From the NCBI GenBank assembly GCA_021186555.1, contig JAJKFL010000042.1, positions 28,829,521 to 28,893,520 on the forward strand: a DNA stretch of 64,000 nt, written 5' to 3'. This document shows positions 11,696 through 22,993 of this stretch, piece after piece (within the stretch, counting starts at the first letter, position 1; the number at the start of each line of letters is the position of its first letter). Source of the DNA: Reticulitermes speratus. Taxonomy: Eukaryota > Arthropoda > Insecta > Blattodea > Rhinotermitidae. Below the pieces are notes generated by a model, which made no database searches, was not told where the DNA came from, and was given only the letters and a program-made list of their open reading frames with translations. Both the position numbers and the translations under genes were made by a program.

Positions 11696-12700
11696 CTAGA
11701 AAATCGTGTGGAGACTAAGGGCTTTGGATTATGTTTTTTGATGGTGGTGAATCTGGAATTTAGTTCGAAAGGGGAGCTGTGGATGTGTGTACCGTGATTA
11801 AACGAGGCTATTACAGAGTGCCTGTTGTTTCACGAAATTAATATGTGCTGATTTCACTGCCAGCGTTAGGCTCACGACTTAACCGCGCTAACTGGCATTT
11901 GAATTCAAGTTTTGTTACGTTCACCGCAAGGGCATTCTGCTTGCGCCTACGGAACTAAAATGAACCACAGACCGTAGTATTTATCGACATTACCTCATTT
12001 TGTAAATGTCTGCCTGTTTTTAAGTCACTGTTCTTGAATTGAGGGAATGCTGTGAACCCTGTGAAGAAACTATTTAAAGGTTTGTTTTAGCACCATTGAA
12101 ATGTCAGCTCGAAAATTTTAGAACTCTGTAGCGATGGTTTCCAGAAATAACCCTTCATTCATCTTCTTTTATATAGTGTATCCTTTGCAAGAAATTTTAA
12201 AATGACTACTTCACTGAATTTGTACTTCACTGAATATGCACGCTATGTATCTTCTACAGCAAACGTAGCGACCGCAGTACTGACTGAAGCATAGGTACCT
12301 CTCACTGCCAGCTATTTCTGCCACCTTGTGAACGCATTCGTAACTGCTAACAACTTTTAATTGAAACAAGACGATACGCGTTCATGTGTATTATATCGTG
12401 TTTTTTCACTGTAGCAGCTTGATTATATAGCAAAATTAGTTGTCATGGCTGAACAACTTGGCGTAGGGGGATTTGTGGGGTCGAATTTCGGCCGGTTAGA
12501 GTAATTTGATAGCTTTTTTATCGCGTTTCTCTGAATCTCCAGACTAGTTTCCTGCATCGACGTCTTCCGTCAAGTCACCACTTACGGTGTTCCCATGTCA
12601 TTCGGCTCTGTACAACTGTGTAGATGAAACTGTCGTTAAATAACCAAAGAACCGGACTTGAAAGTGTAGGCACTTCAGATGCGACTGTACTTACAATTTT
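11696..12700. other. Unassigned stretch
   Basis: No gene found. The segment at 12480-12650 has a GGGTCGAATTTCGGCC B-box-like word and ends ACTGTCGTTAAATAACCAA, resembling the tail of SINE family 5 at 37140. It may be a diverged copy. Confidence 0.4.
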
Positions 12701-12755
12701 CACACACACACACAGATATATAAATAAATAAATAAATATATATATATATATATAT
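12701..12755. repeat. Compound microsatellite CA, TAAA, TA
   Basis: Successive CA, AAAT and TA units form a compound simple repeat. Confidence 0.93.
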
Positions 12756-13224
12756 GCGACGTCCGTATTTGAAAGTACTACACCAAACTGCCTTCCTCGT
12801 GATCAGTAGATAAAGTCATGAAAAAGCGCTGTGGTCTTGCCATGAGAGCGCTAGCGTGTTACCGTCTGAGAACAAGAGCACAGCTGCCTGAACTGTGGGC
12901 GTGCGTTTTTGTGGATCAACACATTGTCAAGTAGTCTCACAATAAACTAATTACCGTTATCCTGTATAGTGTTTATTAAGGGCCATTATTTTATTAAGCC
13001 GAGCAGAATGATTGGTGTAATGGCACCAGGGCGTTATTAAACATTAAACAGTGTTTACCACGTCCACATCAAGTTGTGGGAGACAGGGATCGACTCCCGT
13101 CACCAGGGAGTGTCTGCGTGTCAAAAATGAAACCAACCGGTACAATGTATAGGACCTAGATACAGAAATCGGAAGTAAAATTGGTAAAATTACTAGACAC
13201 AGGCTATGGGGATGTAATGTCTTC

Positions 13225-13375
13225 TGGTATGTAACGCCGTGTGGATTGGTAAATGGCTACCACTGTTTCAGAGGAACGTACTATCATCATGTTAGGTCTT
13301 CAAGATATCCCGAAGATGGGGGCAACATATTTCTCCGAAACTCAGGTACCTGTTTACTAATTTACACGGTGTTAT
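13225..13375. mobile_element. Foldback element with opposed hammerhead remnants
   Basis: The ends are inverted: TAACGCCGTGT at 13232 against ACACGGTGTTA near 13362. The plus arm ends GAAGATGGGGGC...TCTCCGAAAC with a short helix III (ACTCAGGT) and cleavage base A. The minus arm reads ATGATGA...GAAAC-AGTGGT-A. Both keep the GAAAC and short-helix-III part, but the CTGANGA box is altered in each. A similar 130-bp element lies at 18793-18930. These look like non-coding relatives of PLE terminal repeats or retrozymes (inference). Confidence 0.55.
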
Positions 13376-15228
13376 GTTGCAGAAGGCAGTCTAAGTCACG
13401 CTCATGAGAACTTCAAATGACACAAACGGCGGTTGCTTTGTGAACACCCTCGCCTACCGAATCTGGGTTTCCAACTATGAAACTGAAGTGCTTAAGGCAG
13501 GTTAGCTAACTAAGTGTGAATGACTGTGACTCAGGAATCTCCTGTAGTAAGCAGGCCGATGGGATGGAATGTCAAGGTTTTTAATTACAAGTTTTGTTTT
13601 ATCATATTAAATAACCTTTCGAGAGTTAATGCTTTTTCACAGTAAAGTTGTCATCGTGATGTTGCATTTGACTATTAGACTTGTCATGTTTCTTGTACTG
13701 ACTGACGTAACTTTGTAATAATATATGTTTATTTTATAACCTCCAGTTTTAATTGCATGATACTCTTACGGTGTCCTAAAGAGATCAGACTTGGTCCATG
13801 AAAATCTCACTGAGATTCGTACACGGAGCAGGAAACATGTCTCGAAATAAATGTGAAGAAAATTTACATGATCATGTCAGGAACTCAAATACGCGCTAGG
13901 GTAGTTGCAATCTGTGACTGATTTTCAAGTTGGGTTTCCTGCCTGCGATAATCCCGTGAGCCATTTTTGGCAGTCGTATTAAAGATCCAAATCAAGTCTG
14001 TTTCTTGTGTAGGCCGGCTGATATTTACTTGGACGTCCCGACACCTGTGTCTTCACGATGTCATCACGTGTTATTCTGTTCTTCACAACTTCTGCCTTCG
14101 AAAAGGAGTTGCCCGGTGAGGTGTGACACCTATGAATAAGCGAGGAGCTTTATAACCATTGGTGCAGTCCATGATGTCCTTCAGTCAGAACTTGCATATG
14201 TTGTAACAGTATCTTAAGTTGATGCCAGTATATGTCCGCAAACGGTTACTTTTCGAGGTACAGTCCAAAAATGTGTTGATCTCAGTCCTTTGAGATTTTT
14301 GTTGGCCAGGACACTTTTAAAAACCTCCAATTGAAAGTGAAGAGACACTTTTTCAATGCATTTTTGATGCCTGTAAAAGCATTCTCAATCGCCCTGGGAC
14401 CTTTGAAAAGACAACAGTCCATGATCAGACGTGTCCATGTGCATTGGTTCAGACGGACGACATTTTGATCCTTTTATGTAAGGCGTGACTTGATAAATTA
14501 CAGGAATTCAACAGTTATTGAATTGGGAACGTCTGTTTTAAATGTTTTTTGTTAGTTGTAAATAAAATATTACATAGTTAAGGTATTTATTGTTGTATGT
14601 AATCTTTCAATTACATTAAAAAGAAACTCACTTCCGGGCATATGTTTATATGATTTTTTGTTGTTGTTTTGGTTGAAGAACTCGTACTTGAAGTTTGTCG
14701 AAGCATTTTACATACAGCCTGTATACATCATCGCATGACAAAGCGTCGTTAAACAAAGCAACAAGGTTTACCCTATAGTTGCCTCCTCAGTCTTAGTCTT
14801 ATGTGCAACATTTGGTTGAGTCCCTGTCAGACGTTCTTCATTACCGGGGTGTTTAGAAGGAAGACGTGTAATCCCGTGTTATTTGCATTACGTTTGTGTG
14901 CTTGTGCCTGGAAGGCAAACACCGGGAAGAATCCTCCAAGTCGCTACTTAATCAGGCAGATTTAATGGCACCGCGTCTGTATTTGCACATTCAACTCCTG
15001 CTTGGGGTGCACGCATTTTAATAAGGGGTTACGTCATAATTTCTGGAGCTACTTGCTCCTCTAATATCACGTGCTGTATAGGGTTTTAAATGGTACAGTC
15101 ACATCTGCTCCACAAGTGAACCTATGTGATGTCGATGAGGGATACAAACGCTGTATGCAGATAAAGTATTGGTTCTTTTTAGAGTCCACGCGGCGGATTC
15201 TGCTTGTCGTGTAATCGAGCAAGCAACG
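13376..15228. other. Unassigned stretch
   Basis: No gene recognised. A short GCGTCGTTAAACAAAGCAAC at about 14742-14761 matches the tail of SINE family 5, so a decayed copy may precede it. Confidence 0.45.
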
Positions 15229-15395
15229 TCACAGTGGTAATGCCTCTGACTTGTTTTCGGGAAGTGCCCGGTCGGAATCTGGGCCAGGACACCGACTGAC
15301 ATGGGTGAGGTATTCCGTGGTTTTTGCTCAGTACAATCAGGCGAGTGTTGGGGGGGGGGGGCACCTTAAACTGGGCCACGACCGCTTCTTTCCCC
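15229..15395 (+). mobile_element. tRNA-derived SINE, family 4
   Basis: The plus strand has an A-box-like GTGGTAATGCCTCTGACTTG, a decayed B box (CGGTCGGAATCTGGGCCAGG), then TGGGTGAGGTATTCCGTGG. The conserved body end GGGCCACGACCGCTTCTTTCC lies at 15374-15394. A run of 12 G (15350-15361) sits inside the body. A fragment of the same body end is at 42029-42085. Confidence 0.7.
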
Positions 15396-15744
15396 ATCCT
15401 TTTCAATTAATTATTTACTGTTATCTAGTCATGCGATGCCTTCGCTTTGAATTTTACGAGGCGCAGAAATCAGCTGTGTACAGACTGCAGAATTCCGCAT
15501 AAACGAAGTCGACTGTATCTGTTGTTAAGGTAAAAGAAAACACTTATTATTTCAGGCAGTGGGGACAGATCGATCAGATTCAAGCCACTGGGTAGAGGCC
15601 GTGCCATTAATTTCACTGACACATATTTTGCTGCCTGTATATTGCAGAGTCCAACTGGCAACCGGTACTTCGGACTTGTGAATTCGAAATGACGACTGCA
15701 CATAACTACTATGGCCTGACTGTCAGAATGTACAGAGTGTATCA

Positions 15745-16080
15745 GAGGAACCAGACTTTTTTAAATCATAATCACCGAAAAAAAATGTTTTTGCCTTCAT
15801 TTTTTAAACGAAATAAAGTATAGGCTACATTTCAAAGTACTTTATACATCTTTTATCCTTTTTAATAATGATGCCACTAAGGTGACTTCTATCCATATCT
15901 GTGTGTTGTGCCCTGCTACGTAAATTTCTCATTACTCGCCATGTCATCTCCGTCAGTATTGCAATTCGTCTCTGATATTCTGCTCCTATTGGCGATAGTC
16001 CTGAGGCATGTACGTTTACACTGCTATTGAGGTATCCTCAGAGGAAGTAGTCACAAGCTGACAAATCAGATCTTCCAGGC
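15745..16080 (-). mobile_element. Tc1/mariner-superfamily transposase C-terminal fragment
   Basis: The minus strand, with one in-frame stop, reads LSACDYFL then GYLNSSV, then ALTEMTWRVMRNLRSRA-like sequence ending RSHLSGIIIKK. This matches the last catalytic-aspartate block (SACDFFLWGYLKSKV) and tail (GGHLSDIIF) of the insect transposases that pair a helix-turn-helix with a DDE_3 domain. Everything upstream is missing. Relatives in this window are at 26630-27640. Confidence 0.65.
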
Positions 16081-16109
16081 CACTAAACAAACGGCCAACG
16101 CTAGTTACG

Positions 16110-16420
16110 GCTTGTGTGTTGAAGGTCTCCGGCTGTGCTTTCGGTTGGGCACCTGACCTGGTTTATACGTGCATTTCCCATTATAACCCATTAAAACCCC
16201 GTATTCATTGGTCATGACCGAACTTTGCGATGATTCAGGACCAGGACAACAAAATCGCTCTTTACGGCGGCAGTCAGACCGGCCCTGGGACACTCTGAAT
16301 TTCCTATCAAGTGTAACTTGAAGTCGTTTTCTCCCGCTAAAGCGACCAGAACGCGAAACTAACCACTTACGTCCAAGTACCGTGAGTTTGGACCTTTTAA
16401 CTCGCTCTGTGTTCGTCACG
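16110..16420 (-). other. Decayed repeat-like reading frame, unassigned
   Basis: Part of a 157-codon minus-strand frame (16105-16578). The part GRFSGRKRLQVTLDRKFRVS, then RSDCRRKERFCCPGPESS, resembles a translated stretch of a repeat common in cockroach and termite genomes (of the form GRFTPG..AP.THWIGGW). I do not think it is a gene. The remainder of the frame lies antisense to the LINE tail at 16500. Confidence 0.35.
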
Positions 16421-16499
16421 ACTTTGCCGTAATGGCTCCTGAACAGTGCAATGGTACGGACCAGCTGGCACGAAACTTTATCTTGGTACTTAGCCATAT

Positions 16500-16740
16500 T
16501 TATTAGTGTGATCAAATTCGGGAGGACGAGATGGACGCAGCATGTAGAACGTATGGAAGAGATGAGAACTACCTGCACAATTGTAGTCGGAAAATCTGAA
16601 GGTACGAATACGTTTTGGAGACCTAGGCTTAGATGGTAGGATATTAAGAAGGATCGTAAAGGACTGAGATTCGAGAATGTGGACTGAATGAGGCATCTGC
16701 GGCATGCCGGGCAAGTTCGTCAGGGGCATTGTTTCGTTTA
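16500..16740 (+). mobile_element. LINE 3' end, decayed
   Basis: The plus strand reads RTRWTQHVERMEEMRTT, VVGKSEG, FWRPRLRW, a stop, then DIKKD and ENVD. This is the SRRMRWAGHVARMGE...VGKPEGKRPLGRPRRRW tail seen also at 1795 and 48120. It is 5'-truncated and non-functional. Confidence 0.75.
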
Positions 16741-17406
16741 TGATAAATAAATATTTCTGTTTAGAGGCTTGGCAGCTGAAATACGAGTAACATGGTTGCC
16801 CTTGGTGTGTAGTGGGAGCGTGCTGTTGTTCAGTATATACATGGCTCACAGTTGATTATTGGTGTCAGTCTAATGCCTTCTTATGTTTTACTTGCGTTAT
16901 ACAGATACTTGCAGCGAAGGAGTTATCTAATTAAATCGGAGTGCTGCTGAAAGAAGGGACTAAAGCAGTTTCTACCATTGTGAATTCTGTCGCTTCTAGC
17001 CGCCAGAAAGCGTGGCATTAATTTTTTACTCTTCGTGCTGTTCGAGACATGTTCACCAATGCTGCCGAACCTTTCCCACCATAATAACTTTAAACATGGA
17101 AGCTACAAATGTCAGTTGTTCAGTCTCCTGTGACAGGCCTACTGTTCACTGTAGCATTGTGTTATGTGGTTAACGTTTGAAATAGTACAGCACTTTTTAG
17201 TGAACTTAAAGGGATATACTTTAGCGGGGTTTAAATCTTCACCCTCTGCAGCTGCTTTTAGCACCCAGAAATTTTTTTCGCGTGTCAAAGCGACAGCAGT
17301 TGATAAATATCAACATACACTGATAAAAAGCCCTTTCCCTTCATAGAGAGCAAAATGCAAGGCTTAGTTCATTGTCAAAAACTGGAATCCCAAGAACTTA
17401 ATTACA
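16741..17406. other. Unassigned stretch
   Basis: No gene recognised. It may include the decayed 5' part of the pogo-like element that follows. Confidence 0.4.
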
Positions 17407-17906
17407 TTGTTGGTTAGACAAGAGTTTTCAGCACCAGATGTCCAAAATACGGGTAGATTTAAGCGTGAATTTACTCTAGACTTGAAGAAGGAGTTGAAAG
17501 AACATACCGTTAATCTGCAGGTGATAATGTATGGGATGTGTGGAGTAGAATTTAGAGAACTTGCGTATGAATGTGTAGAAGCAGATCATCTGCAACATCC
17601 TTTCAACAAGGGCAAATAAAATGGCTGATCCTGACTGGCTCGAAACTTACACTGACTGTAAAGAACTCTTTTACTTCACACCATAGAGGTAACGGATATG
17701 TGCCGAGTTGCAGTATTCACAAGACCAAAAGTTATGCTAGTTTGACATACACAGAAAGATCAGAGAAAAACCCAAAATTTGGTAGAATGTATATTAATGC
17801 CGAAGAAACAGGTTTGTCAACGCTTCAGACGAGCAAGAACGTGTTAGCAAAAGGAGGAATGAAAGAAGTCCGTAGAATGACTTCTGAAGACAGTGAGAAA
17901 ATGTAA
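17407..17906 (+). pseudogene. pogo/Tigger-like transposase fragment
   Basis: N-terminal half of a pogo-type DDE transposase, a plain DNA transposon. Frame one (17407-17616) reads TGRFKREFTLDLKKELKEH, FRELAYECVEADHLQHPFNKGK, the helix-turn-helix-linked domain of the form LGRF...ELVEHI...RRLAYE.AE...HPFNK. A +1 shift gives KMADPDWLETYTDCKE. The third stretch (to 17906) reads KFGRMYINAEETGLSTLQTS then VLAKGGMKEVRRMTSE, matching the NVDETGLTTVQ...VLA.KG.KQVG..TS catalytic block. The first catalytic aspartate of NVDETG is glutamate here. It ends before the later catalytic residues. At least two frameshifts. No inverted ends found. Confidence 0.8.
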
Positions 17907-18792
17907 CTTTTGGGACAGAACATGTACTTTCATCTTTGTAAATATTTTCGTCGTTTATAGGTTTGTTGCTGGTCTCCTCTTTAATTGTATGGTGAAATTT
18001 ATAAAAGACTATGTTGTTGCTGCACTTGCCCCTCCTTGGTAGACGAACTTGCCTCTGGGTATGAGGCAACTTCAGCAGCTGTATACTTTATACAACATTT
18101 CTTACTAGACTGAATGTATTAACATTTTTGTTTAGTGTACAGATATTAAGTGAAATAACTATAATTAAATTTTTCGCTTGAACTGTATACTGTTTTACTG
18201 TGATTATTTCTCTAATAAACGAGCTGTTTTTTGTATTGTAGGTTTTGAGTGTTGGCTCTGATGTTAGAACTCGATTTTAAACCTTTGTTTACGTAATTCT
18301 TACTTCAGTTTATGTAGGCTTAAGTCGTAGGGATGTGACTGAACTAGCAGGTAGAGTGGCTTGGACTGTCCTAAGCGCGGACTGGCCGATTACTTCTTCC
18401 ATTTCGAAGAATCGTACACCATGCATTTTACATGTCGCTAGGTAGAGGAACAGGGAGTAATGTGCAAAGTGGCGCTAGCAAGTGCTTTATTTTCGTTTGA
18501 AAACAGTTGGTACTTAAAACTAACCTGGGAATGTATTAGGGGCGGAGCGAGGGGTTGTAACGCGGGTTGTGAATTAGGCTATTTTATTAAACAACGCAGC
18601 CACCAGGCTTTGAAATAAGGTGGTGTGATCTTGCGTTAACTTTAGCGACAGTGCTGTCCTCTAGGCGCTTGGTTCTGCCTCGTACACCGTCTCGTTCTAA
18701 CGAGGCGAGTTGACTCATGGCACCACGGCTTCATGTCGTGTGCCGCATCTGTGATTAAGAACGTACAGTAGGTTGAAGATTGCCGCATTCTG
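17907..18792. other. Unassigned stretch
   Basis: No gene recognised; no repeat identified on either strand. Confidence 0.45.
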
Positions 18793-18930
18793 GAATGTAA
18801 CGCCGTGTATTTTGCTAGATGACTTTAAACGTTTCGGAGCAGCGGAGCAGCTTGCTGCCATCTTCTGCCTCTAATATGGAGGCAGCAGGTTTCTCCGAAA
18901 CATTGGTACCAGTATACCACGCTACGCAAT
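18793..18930. mobile_element. Foldback element with opposed hammerhead remnants
   Basis: It starts TGTAACGCCGTGT like the element at 13225. The minus strand reads CAGAAGA-T-GGCAGC...CTGCTCC-GAA-ACGTTT, one base from a CTGAAGA core. The plus arm reads CTAATA-T-GGAGGC...TTTCTCC-GAA-AC-ATTG-GT-A, with a good helix II and helix III but a damaged first core box. The paired arrangement implies a dimer-like or foldback origin. Confidence 0.55.
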
Positions 18931-19195
18931 ATTACATTAAAAAAAACTTTACAGCCATCGGTGTCATATCTCACATAGATCAATAGGAACTGAGTTAGTG
19001 GAAATCATACCGTTGTACTGCACATATTCAAATTGAAATCACTTTACAACCATCAAATACAAGTCTGTGATATTGTAATTAACACACAATAATATATATT
19101 TCTGTCTTACAAATTTCGACGTGCGTTAAGTAATCTTCAGAAAGGTTAGAGAAGTTTGACAAATAATAGGCTATAGTAGGCACAAATGAAGTAAA

Positions 19196-19310
19196 TTAAC
19201 TATCTATTAAACCAACCAAATGCACCTTCACTATCAATTTGTAATAGTAATTACAACTTTCCCCTACATATGTTTCGGTCTGCCTAGACCATCATCAGGG
19301 GGGTCAAACT
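19196..19310 (-). mobile_element. Ribozyme-bearing terminal repeat (hammerhead lineage A)
   Basis: It consists of the hammerhead at 19261-19303 plus its downstream flank, which ends with a GTGCATTTGGTTGGTT word at about 19210-19225 on minus. The same word lies 40-60 bases downstream of the hammerheads at 25803 and 59700, so these copies share more than the ribozyme and form one family. No coding remnant is attached. Confidence 0.65.
19261..19303 (-). ncRNA. Type I hammerhead ribozyme, intact core
   Basis: Minus strand: CCCC of helix I; CTGATGA (19292-19298 reversed); one unpaired U (19291); helix II GGTCT/AGACC closed by four bases; GAA (19274-19276). Then comes helix III AC-ATAT-GT (19266-19273), cleavage base A (19265) and GGGG of helix I (19261-19264). 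Every invariant core position is present. Helix I is four G-C pairs. A self-cleaving RNA of this layout is known from PLE terminal repeats, where the two-pair helix III is thought to favour dimer activity. Confidence 0.85.
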
Positions 19311-20323
19311 ACATTTAATTCACATCCATAACTTCACTGTGTCACCACACTCATTATAGTTCGATATTTATGTAGGTTATGTTCACTTTATAAAAACACT
19401 TGCTAAAAACACTTATTTAAAGTATATTGCGTCATATAAAACACACTGTATGTAAGACTTTGAAGGCTCGTCAATGTTTAAAAAGTTAAAATCGTCAACC
19501 TAGGTATCACAATTGGCTTGTTATATGTACTTTTTCATGGTTTTGCATCGTTTGAAGTTTCTTGTTTATGATGTGCTGTTGTGTTCTCTGTGTTGTCGCT
19601 AGTTGTGGAGTGATCTGTCTGCCTGTCTTATGGTTTAATAGACAGTGAAATTTAAAATGCACGGTGAAGGTCATATTAAAAAAAGAAGTAAATTAAGTTT
19701 CACTCTGTTATATATGTGTAATAATGTATCATAATATAATACATTTAACGCCAAAATTTAATACATTAATTTCCTAGAACACCGGGTTATAACGTTTCCA
19801 GCGAAGTCGTAACGTGTGCGGAAGACATATAAATTCTTTTGATATGTTAATGACATCAGATTTGAATTTTATAGTCGCCAGTTACAATAAAATCCCACAA
19901 AATTGTACGAACAAACTAAATACGAACTGATTCTTTTCCAAATATCCAAGCATGTACACAAAATCAAAATAAGAAACCTAGAAGACGCATAAAAACCTTC
20001 ATAAACCTGTAACATCCATCAGAGTCCCTGGAGTGGAAAACATATTTTATCAACACTCATACGAAGCATAATTAATTGTTTATATACACATTTCCTTGTG
20101 ACTATCGCGATGCGGTAACGTACTCGTCATACTATAAATGTTCTGCCTGCAAGTACAAACTAAAAATCTTTTTTACCGTTAATTTATATATCCACACATT
20201 TTATTACCAAGATCTGTGTAAAAAAATTAAATTTTTTTGGATACATTTACGATGTATTATTTTGTAAAGATGGATGTCTCACGCCTATTGCTGTACTTAG
20301 TACCGTTTTAATATTCTGGACAA
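19311..20323. other. AT-rich unassigned stretch between two hammerheads
   Basis: About 1 kb, AT-rich. No PLE protein words found in any frame. It could be the decayed interior or flank of either ribozyme element. Confidence 0.45.
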
Positions 20324-20361
20324 AGGCCTATGATGGCTTAATCAGCCGAAACGTGTTGCCT
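20324..20361 (+). ncRNA. Hammerhead ribozyme, one core base lost
   Basis: Helix I AGGC/GCCT (20324-20327 with 20358-20361). The core box reads CTATGA instead of CTGATGA (20328-20333). An unpaired U (20334), helix II GGCT/AGCC, GAA (20348-20350), helix III AC-GT-GT and cleavage base T (20357) follow. All helices are preserved, so the missing core G is the only obvious defect. It resembles the lineage at 3740 (ACGTGT in helix III). Confidence 0.75.
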
Positions 20362-20454
20362 GTTTTATATTGTCCTATATGATCTGCAATTGAAAACACA
20401 ACGGGTATGTGTCGTCTAAAAAAATTATCTTACAAAATGTCCAGACCTTATCTG

Positions 20455-20560
20455 GAGTCCACGTAGCCCCCAGATCATTGGGTACCGTGTCACTGTCCGC
20501 AGTGAGCCCACGTTTGAATCTCGTTGCTGGCCACGACGTTCACCTGTTCTGACTTCACAT
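20455..20560 (+). mobile_element. Possible tRNA-derived SINE head
   Basis: GTACCGTGTCACTG...CAGTGAGCCCACGTTTGAATCTCGTTGCTGGCC (split by a few bases) resembles a tRNA T-arm with a B box (GTTTGAATCTC), preceded by a weak A-box region. No second copy in the window, so the family is unknown. Confidence 0.4.
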
Positions 20561-20816
20561 TTGCTACCACAAGAATGGGCGCGCCGTTAATTAATTATGG
20601 CAGGTGGAGTGCACGAGAGGTCTGAGGTGCACAGTTTAGCTCCGATATATGAGATACGGATTAATTTAACTGAATCTTAACGGATATGTGCTCCGGTGAA
20701 CAGGAAAATAGGCGTTATACAAATAATGACATTCTGTGGACGTGTATGAGGTTACTGTTACAATGAATTAAGGCCTGAAGTACACAGTCTAACACATGGT
20801 GATACTTTATACGTCA

Positions 20817-20880
20817 GTGGTTCTCAGTGTGGGTCATGGCCCCCCAGGGCCACAGTATCTTTTGAGTGGGCCACTGAAAA
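20817..20880 (+). mobile_element. Possible hAT-type left end
   Basis: CAGTGGTTCTCAGTGTGGG followed by GGCCCCCC...GGGCC resembles hAT terminal inverted repeats (CAGTGGTTCTCAA...). No matching right end or target duplication was found, so this may be a truncated element or a chance match. Confidence 0.35.
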
Positions 20881-21739
20881 TTCACCGCCTGAATAAAATA
20901 TATCAAATTTAAAATTGAATTAGAGGTTCCCTCCTCCCCTGTATTCCCCGCAGCACAAAAGGCAAAGATGTATTTTATTGCTTTTCCCAGATCTTAGCTG
21001 GTTGAATTTGGTTTCAGTTGAGTGCCATTGCTGTGAAAAGTATGTAACCGCCTTGATGTTGTGAACAGAGGTGATCTCACTTATCACTGACCACACTGCA
21101 ACCGGACATTCGAAAACTTGCAAGCGTTCATCAGGACCAAGGAACGCACTGAATGTAATGCCAATTATTAACAGAATATTTTTACTTGTAATATATAAGT
21201 AAACAATGTGTTATATACCGAAATAAAATATTTAAATACAATGCAGTTTTTCAAATAAAAGTAACACACATATATTATAATATACAAAATCCACAATGTG
21301 GAAATGAAGTAAAATTTCTTATGCCTACGTTCTCGTGGTAGACGAATAGAAGTTGAACAGTGTTAATATATCGGCACCGTGCGGTGTTTCTGAGATGTAC
21401 GTTTTGAGTCTGTTCTGGTGATGAAAGAGAGATAAACCACCCTTTATAACAGACTATAATGACCGACTGAGTAGAACTGTGTGACAGACCTGACGCCTTC
21501 CGTCATACGTGTATTTGGTGTTCCTGAAGTGACGTGTCAGACACGTGTCTTCGACTTCTGTGATTGGTCAGGCAACAGAAAAGGTCCTTTCGTCGTTGGT
21601 TGATCAGTATTTCTTAGAGCAGTGCTTTTCAAACTTTTTGTCTTGCCTGCCACTATGACAGTACAAAACGTACGCGCGCCACTAGGTACTGAACATTTTA
21701 ATAACAATATCTAGTTTGAAGATACTAGTCTTCCGGGAT

Positions 21740-21790
21740 GTTTCGCTGGTTAGCGGGTTTGATGTCTTCAAACTTGCTGACCAGCGAAAC
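21740..21790. repeat. 23-bp inverted repeat inside the hAT element
   Basis: GTTTCGCTGGTTAGC... (21740-21762) pairs with 21768-21790 at 20 of 23 positions around a 5-base loop. It could be a subterminal hairpin of the transposon. Confidence 0.8.
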
Positions 21791-22309
21791 AACGCTGTGG
21801 AAACCTCGTATTTCGCAATTGCTAGTTTTCTGATTTAACGTTCTGTGCAGTTAACATTCTTTGTACACCACTTTTATGTACGACTACAATGTTATAATGA
21901 AATAAGTAATAAAACATGAAAATAGACGTAAAATATTTTCACTCCTCTTGCGCGTTAGTGAGAGAGGTGAGCTTGTTTTGATGACATCAGCTTCTCAATT
22001 CTCGATAGCACAATGCTAACAGTGAATATGAAGTCCGATTCCAGCTGCAGTCAGTTTCTTCGCAGGTGGTTCGTCTGGTCTTGTAAATCTGGCAACAGTA
22101 GTTGATGTAATTTCTGTGAATTCCGGTTGAATTTTGACCTTTTTTCGTAATTAAAAATTCATACATTCTGAATTTTCACTAACGCAAAAAAGAATTGAAG
22201 CAGTTCACAGTGCACTAATATACGAGAGTTCAAATAATTCAGACTACACTTGTCCTCAAACTCTACTATATGTTAGTAACAAAGATAAACCACACTATCG
22301 AAGCTGCTA

Positions 22310-22410
22310 TACAGTAATATACTGTAATATGCAGTACACGGTAATATAGGCTACTATAAGTATATTATAGTATAGTAAGTATACAGTAATATACAGTAAT
22401 GCAGTAAGTA
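22310..22410. repeat. Degenerate ATACAGTAAT repeat
   Basis: Irregular repetition of ATACAGTA, ATACTGTA and GTATATTATAGT words. Locally self-complementary. Confidence 0.75.
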
Positions 22411-22993
22411 TTACAATGCTCCCTTGTTTGCTGCTTCACCCCGTCTGCGGACTTTGGAGTTAGTAGATTTTGGCGAGTCTCTCGCAAAATATTTTTTTGC
22501 CTGCCTCTTCAAATTCCAACCTCAAAGTATTACAGTCAGATGTTAGAGGTTAGTGAGTTTGCAAGGGTTTATGAGTGTAGTGTTCTGGATGCGGATCTGC
22601 AAAGCTCTTCCAGAGTAGTGACCCCCGTGTACAGACGTAGGCCTAATTGAAGAACCAGGAAAATAACCACGATATTCTAGGACATTCATTTCCTTTGGTC
22701 TGACACGCTGTTTGACGTCAATAAGCATGTTACACTATTCGGCCGTCAGTCGCGATTAGACGACAGAGGAGAATCTGTATGTATATTCGAAGAATTAAAT
22801 AGTATTTTGTTATATAGGATCTACTATATAATGTTTTGCTTTACATTTCATCATATTTAGAGCAATTTTAGTAACGCAGTTAACATTTATAAAATTACTT
22901 ATTAAAAAATAATTCCTAAATTCCCTCGCGCATCACCAGGCAACAGTCCGCCAGTGTTACGCGGACCACTGTTTGAAAAGCACCGTCTTACAG

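Larger units (their letters stand above)
21620..22985. mobile_element. Non-autonomous or decayed hAT transposon with target duplication
   Basis: The left end CAGTGCTTTTCAAAC (21620-21634) is inverted at the right end as GTTTGAAAAGCACCG (22971-22985), one mismatch in 15. The flanks are TCTTAGAG (21612-21619) and TCTTACAG (22986-22993), an 8-bp target duplication with one difference, as hAT insertions make. The 1366-bp interior has no transposase frame, so it was mobilised in trans or has lost its gene. It contains the hairpin at 21740-21790 and an AT-rich ATACTG-type repeat at about 22310-22410. Confidence 0.85.
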
